Source: Bacillota bacterium (GTDB lineage Bacteria; Bacillota; Clostridia; Christensenellales; Aristaeellaceae). From it: 15,671 nucleotides of DNA. Of this stretch, positions 12,967 to 15,671 are shown piece by piece. The stretch lies in NCBI GenBank assembly GCA_023392515.1, contig JAEVYX010000074.1:1-15671 (forward strand), written 5' to 3'. The position numbers were made by a program, and so were the translations under genes. Position 1 is the stretch's first letter, and each line of letters starts with the position of its first letter. Below the pieces are notes generated by a model. That model was not told where the DNA came from and made no database searches. It worked only from the letters and a program-made list of their open reading frames with translations.

Positions 12967-15671
12967 ATGGATACCCAACGCTTTTGCCTTGATAGGGGCT
13001 GGCGATTTACCAACACGCCCCACAGCGTGCTGCCCCGCATTATCACCCATGATACGGTTTATGCTTATGCCAAGGGGGACGGCGCGCAAGGCCCCGCCAT
13101 GCTAAACTTTAACGATGGGGATTGGGAGCCGGTGGATTTGCCCCATGATTGGCAGCACACCGAGCCCTATGACATGACCGGCGTGGTGAGCCACGGCTAC
13201 CAGCGCACGGGAGTGGGCTGGTATCGCCGTACCTTTTTATTGGATACACCTGATGCCGACGGCGATATTACCCTCCAGTTTGACGGGATATCCGGCGTTT
13301 CGGACGTATATGTGAACGGCGCAAAGCTTACGCATAACGAAAGCTGCTACAACGGCTTTGCATTGCGGCTTACGGATATCGCGAACTTTCACGCAACGCC
13401 GAACGTTGTGGCAGTGCGCGTAGATAAGACCGCCTGGGAAGGCTGGTGGTACGAGGGCTGTGGCATCAACCGCCATGTATGGCTGGTCAAGCGCCCATGG
13501 CTGCACCTTGCGGATGACGGTATATGGGTAAAGCCTCAGCTTGTTGAGGGCACTTGGCATGCCCAGCTTGAGTGGAAGATTGAAAATGCCGGAAGCGAGA
13601 CGCTGGAAGGCTTGATTACGGCGGAAGTGATAGACCCGCGGGGCGCTGTGGTATGCACCCTTGAGCATGCGGTGCGGGTGGAGGGCTTTTCCGCCATTAC
13701 GGCAAGGGAAGGCTGCAAGCTGCCTGACCCTAAGCTTTGGGATATCGAAGCGCCAAATCTATACACCCTGCGCACATCATTGGCTTCAACCGCTGGCCGT
13801 GACACGGTGCAGACCCGCTTTGGCCTGCGAACGACTCGTTTTGATGCGCAGGAGGGGTTCTTTCTCAATGGCTGCGCAGTTAAGCTGTATGGAGTGTGCA
13901 ACCATCTTGACCATGCGGGCATCGGTGCCACCATCCCCCTTGATCTTTGGCGATATCGTATACAGCTGCTAAAAGGCATGGGCTGCAATGCCTATCGATG
14001 CTCCCATAATCCGCCGCCTCCGGAACTTTTGGATGTGTGCGATGAACTAGGCGTGCTGGTGATGGACGAAAACCGCAGCTTTTCCACTTCGGAGAACGCC
14101 CTTCACCTGCTACGCGCCATGGTGCGCCGTGACCGCAACCATCCTTGCGTAATCATGTATTCACTATTTAATGAGGAGCCCATGCAAGGCACACCCAAGG
14201 GACGGCGGTTGGCGCTGCGCATGCGTGCGGAGCTTCGCAAGCTGGATGATACCCGCCCCTGTATCGGTGCACTGAACGGCGGCATGTTCGAGGCGGACGG
14301 GGCGGCCACTGCCCTTGATATAACGGGTATCAATTATTTCTTAGATAGCTTTGACCGCTTTCACAAGCAGTTTCCAAACCAGCCTGTGCTCTCCAGCGAG
14401 ACGGTTTCCGCCTTTGCCACCCGCGGCTGCGTGGAGACGGACGATGGCGCCCAGGTGTTCAGCAATTATGACGAAGCCTGCGCTGACTGGGGCGAAACCG
14501 TGCGCGAGGCCAACATGGCGGTACTCACCCGCCCGTTCATGATGGGGCTTTTTGTGTGGACGGGATTTGACTACCGCGGCGAGCCTACCCCCCATGAGTG
14601 GCCAAGCGTAAGCAGTCATTTTGGCGTGATGGACTCCTGCGGTTTTCCCAAGGATACCTACTATCTATACCGGGCTTTCTGGACAAAGGAGCCCAGCATC
14701 CATGTTCTGCCCCATTGGAACCACCGCCGCGGTACGGAAGTGCGGGTGATGGCGTATACAAACTGTGAGGAAGCGGAGCTGTTCCTCAATGGCCGCTCAC
14801 TGGGCAGGCAGCCAAATGACATGGCTTTGCAGGTTACTTGGCGCGTAAAGTTTGAGGCAGGCGAGCTAAAGGCCGTAGGCTACCGCGGCGGCTTGCCTGC
14901 AGCCGAGGATGGAGTGCGTACGGCGGGCACGGTCAAACGCCTGCGGCTGGAAGCACCCATTCATACCCTGTATCACGATACGGATTCCATTGCGGCTATC
15001 AACATTTCCTGTGAGGATGAGCGCGGCGTGTTTTGCCCCAAAGAAAACACACGGCTTACTATAACCGTAGTGGGCGGTCGGCTGCTGGGCGTTGGCAATG
15101 GTGATCCCAACCGGCATGAGCGGGATGATGACAGCCGCGTGCGGCTGTTCAACGGCCGTGCGCAGGCGCTGATTGCTGCCGATGGTACTGCGACCCAAGT
15201 GCGTGTGACCGTCTTTGCGGAGCGCTTTGGCGAGGCGTGCATAACCTTGCCTGTGGGGCAGCGGCCTTTCCCGGGGGATGTACCCACGGCTGATATGCGG
15301 GTGATCAATGGCTGGAGGGTAAGCCATACGGCGCTTTTGGAAAAACCTGATGTAGATGATATGCCAACTTTCAACGATGTAAACTCCATGGAACCCATCA
15401 CCTTTACGGGAACATGGCAAACCGTGCTGGACGGCCGCGCGGGGAGCTATGCACTCTACCGGGCCAAGGCGGATATTGGTCCGTCCGCGCGAGGGCGCTA
15501 CCTTGTGCTGAACGCCGTCCAGGGAACCGTGGAGGTGTATGTGAACCGCCGCATGCTCAAAAGGCAGGAGTGCTTTATCAAAAGCCGAGTGGAGGTAGAA
15601 GTGCCTACATCGCTGTTTGGAGAATGCCAACTGACTTTGGTTTTGCAAAATGATACGGTAGACCGCCATGC
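12967..15671 (+). CDS. Glycoside hydrolase family 2 (beta-galactosidase-like), 3' end beyond the window
   Basis: 901 codons are open to the window edge with no stop. The ATG lies 6 bases after AAAGGAG. There is no signal peptide, so the enzyme should be cytoplasmic and act on imported sugar. Order: N-terminal jelly-roll (about 40-180, with LPHDWQ, GVGWYRRTF, FDGISGVSDVYVNG), an Ig-like domain (about 185-290), a TIM barrel (about 295-580) and C-terminal beta domains (YTNCEEAELFLNGRSLG, about 600 onward). The barrel has YRCSHNPPPPELLDVCDELG, VMDENRSF, the acid/base Glu403 in NEEP and the nucleophile Glu478 in LSSETVSAF. This is the active-site pattern of GalB-like GH2 enzymes. Beta-galactosidase is the default reading, but the family also includes glucuronidases, mannosidases and others, so the sugar is not certain. 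Confidence 0.93.
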   Translation, partial: MDTQRFCLDRGWRFTNTPHSVLPRIITHDTVYAYAKGDGAQGPAMLNFNDGDWEPVDLPHDWQHTEPYDMTGVVSHGYQRTGVGWYRRTFLLDTPDADGDITLQFDGISGVSDVYVNGAKLTHNESCYNGFALRLTDIANFHATPNVVAVRVDKTAWEGWWYEGCGINRHVWLVKRPWLHLADDGIWVKPQLVEGTWHAQLEWKIENAGSETLEGLITAEVIDPRGAVVCTLEHAVRVEGFSAITAREGCKLPDPKLWDIEAPNLYTLRTSLASTAGRDTVQTRFGLRTTRFDAQEGFFLNGCAVKLYGVCNHLDHAGIGATIPLDLWRYRIQLLKGMGCNAYRCSHNPPPPELLDVCDELGVLVMDENRSFSTSENALHLLRAMVRRDRNHPCVIMYSLFNEEPMQGTPKGRRLALRMRAELRKLDDTRPCIGALNGGMFEADGAATALDITGINYFLDSFDRFHKQFPNQPVLSSETVSAFATRGCVETDDGAQVFSNYDEACADWGETVREANMAVLTRPFMMGLFVWTGFDYRGEPTPHEWPSVSSHFGVMDSCGFPKDTYYLYRAFWTKEPSIHVLPHWNHRRGTEVRVMAYTNCEEAELFLNGRSLGRQPNDMALQVTWRVKFEAGELKAVGYRGGLPAAEDGVRTAGTVKRLRLEAPIHTLYHDTDSIAAINISCEDERGVFCPKENTRLTITVVGGRLLGVGNGDPNRHERDDDSRVRLFNGRAQALIAADGTATQVRVTVFAERFGEACITLPVGQRPFPGDVPTADMRVINGWRVSHTALLEKPDVDDMPTFNDVNSMEPITFTGTWQTVLDGRAGSYALYRAKADIGPSARGRYLVLNAVQGTVEVYVNRRMLKRQECFIKSRVEVEVPTSLFGECQLTLVLQNDTVDRH

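Noticed and set aside
14866..15669. 267-codon open frame on the minus strand
   Set aside because: It is opposite the GH2 gene, whose + frame shows clear family motifs on both sides of this region.

Overview
The window looks like a chromosomal segment of a low-to-mid GC Gram-positive anaerobe, most likely a gut-type Clostridia. This is inferred from strong AGGAGG-type ribosome binding sites, Cys-rich secreted repeats of the CxxCG...LGH kind, a clostridial-style N-terminal helix-turn-helix ending in IPSDAxKPxDxR, and an ABC sugar operon without its own ATPase. No rRNA, tRNA, CRISPR array, complete mobile element or replication origin was seen. Nothing fixes genus or species.

Left part (1-1803): the 3' end of a polar amino acid ABC ATPase gene and its terminator, then a 390-residue regulator with a DNA-binding domain at each end (N-terminal HTH, TPR-like middle, C-terminal LuxR HTH).

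Middle part (1945-6917): three genes on the same strand for proteins with type I signal peptides. The first (584 aa) and third (249 aa) share two Cys/His modules with conserved spacing and a beta-rich C-terminal region. The second (621 aa) is a PHB-depolymerase/LpqC-type esterase with a complete Ser-Asp-His set in its C-terminal half and what looks like a dead duplicate of the same fold in its N-terminal half. Hairpin terminators separate the genes, so they may be separate transcription units. A membrane-bound GGDEF diguanylate cyclase lies on the opposite strand (6997-8133).

Right part (8359-15671): a carbohydrate-use locus, all on the + strand. It holds an AraC-family regulator, a sugar-binding protein, two CUT1-type permeases (the second overlapping the first by ATGA) and a cytoplasmic GH2 glycosidase that runs off the window. 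The inferred flow is: an oligosaccharide is captured outside, imported through the two permeases with an ATPase encoded elsewhere, and cut inside by the GH2 enzyme. The AraC protein is the likely switch. A strong terminator hairpin sits directly in front of the GH2 ribosome binding site, so the enzyme's expression probably depends on read-through.

The points most worth a second look are the repeated secreted C3H modules, the pseudo-hydrolase/esterase fusion, the double-HTH regulator, the terminator in front of the GH2 gene, and a sugar-binding protein with no lipobox cysteine.
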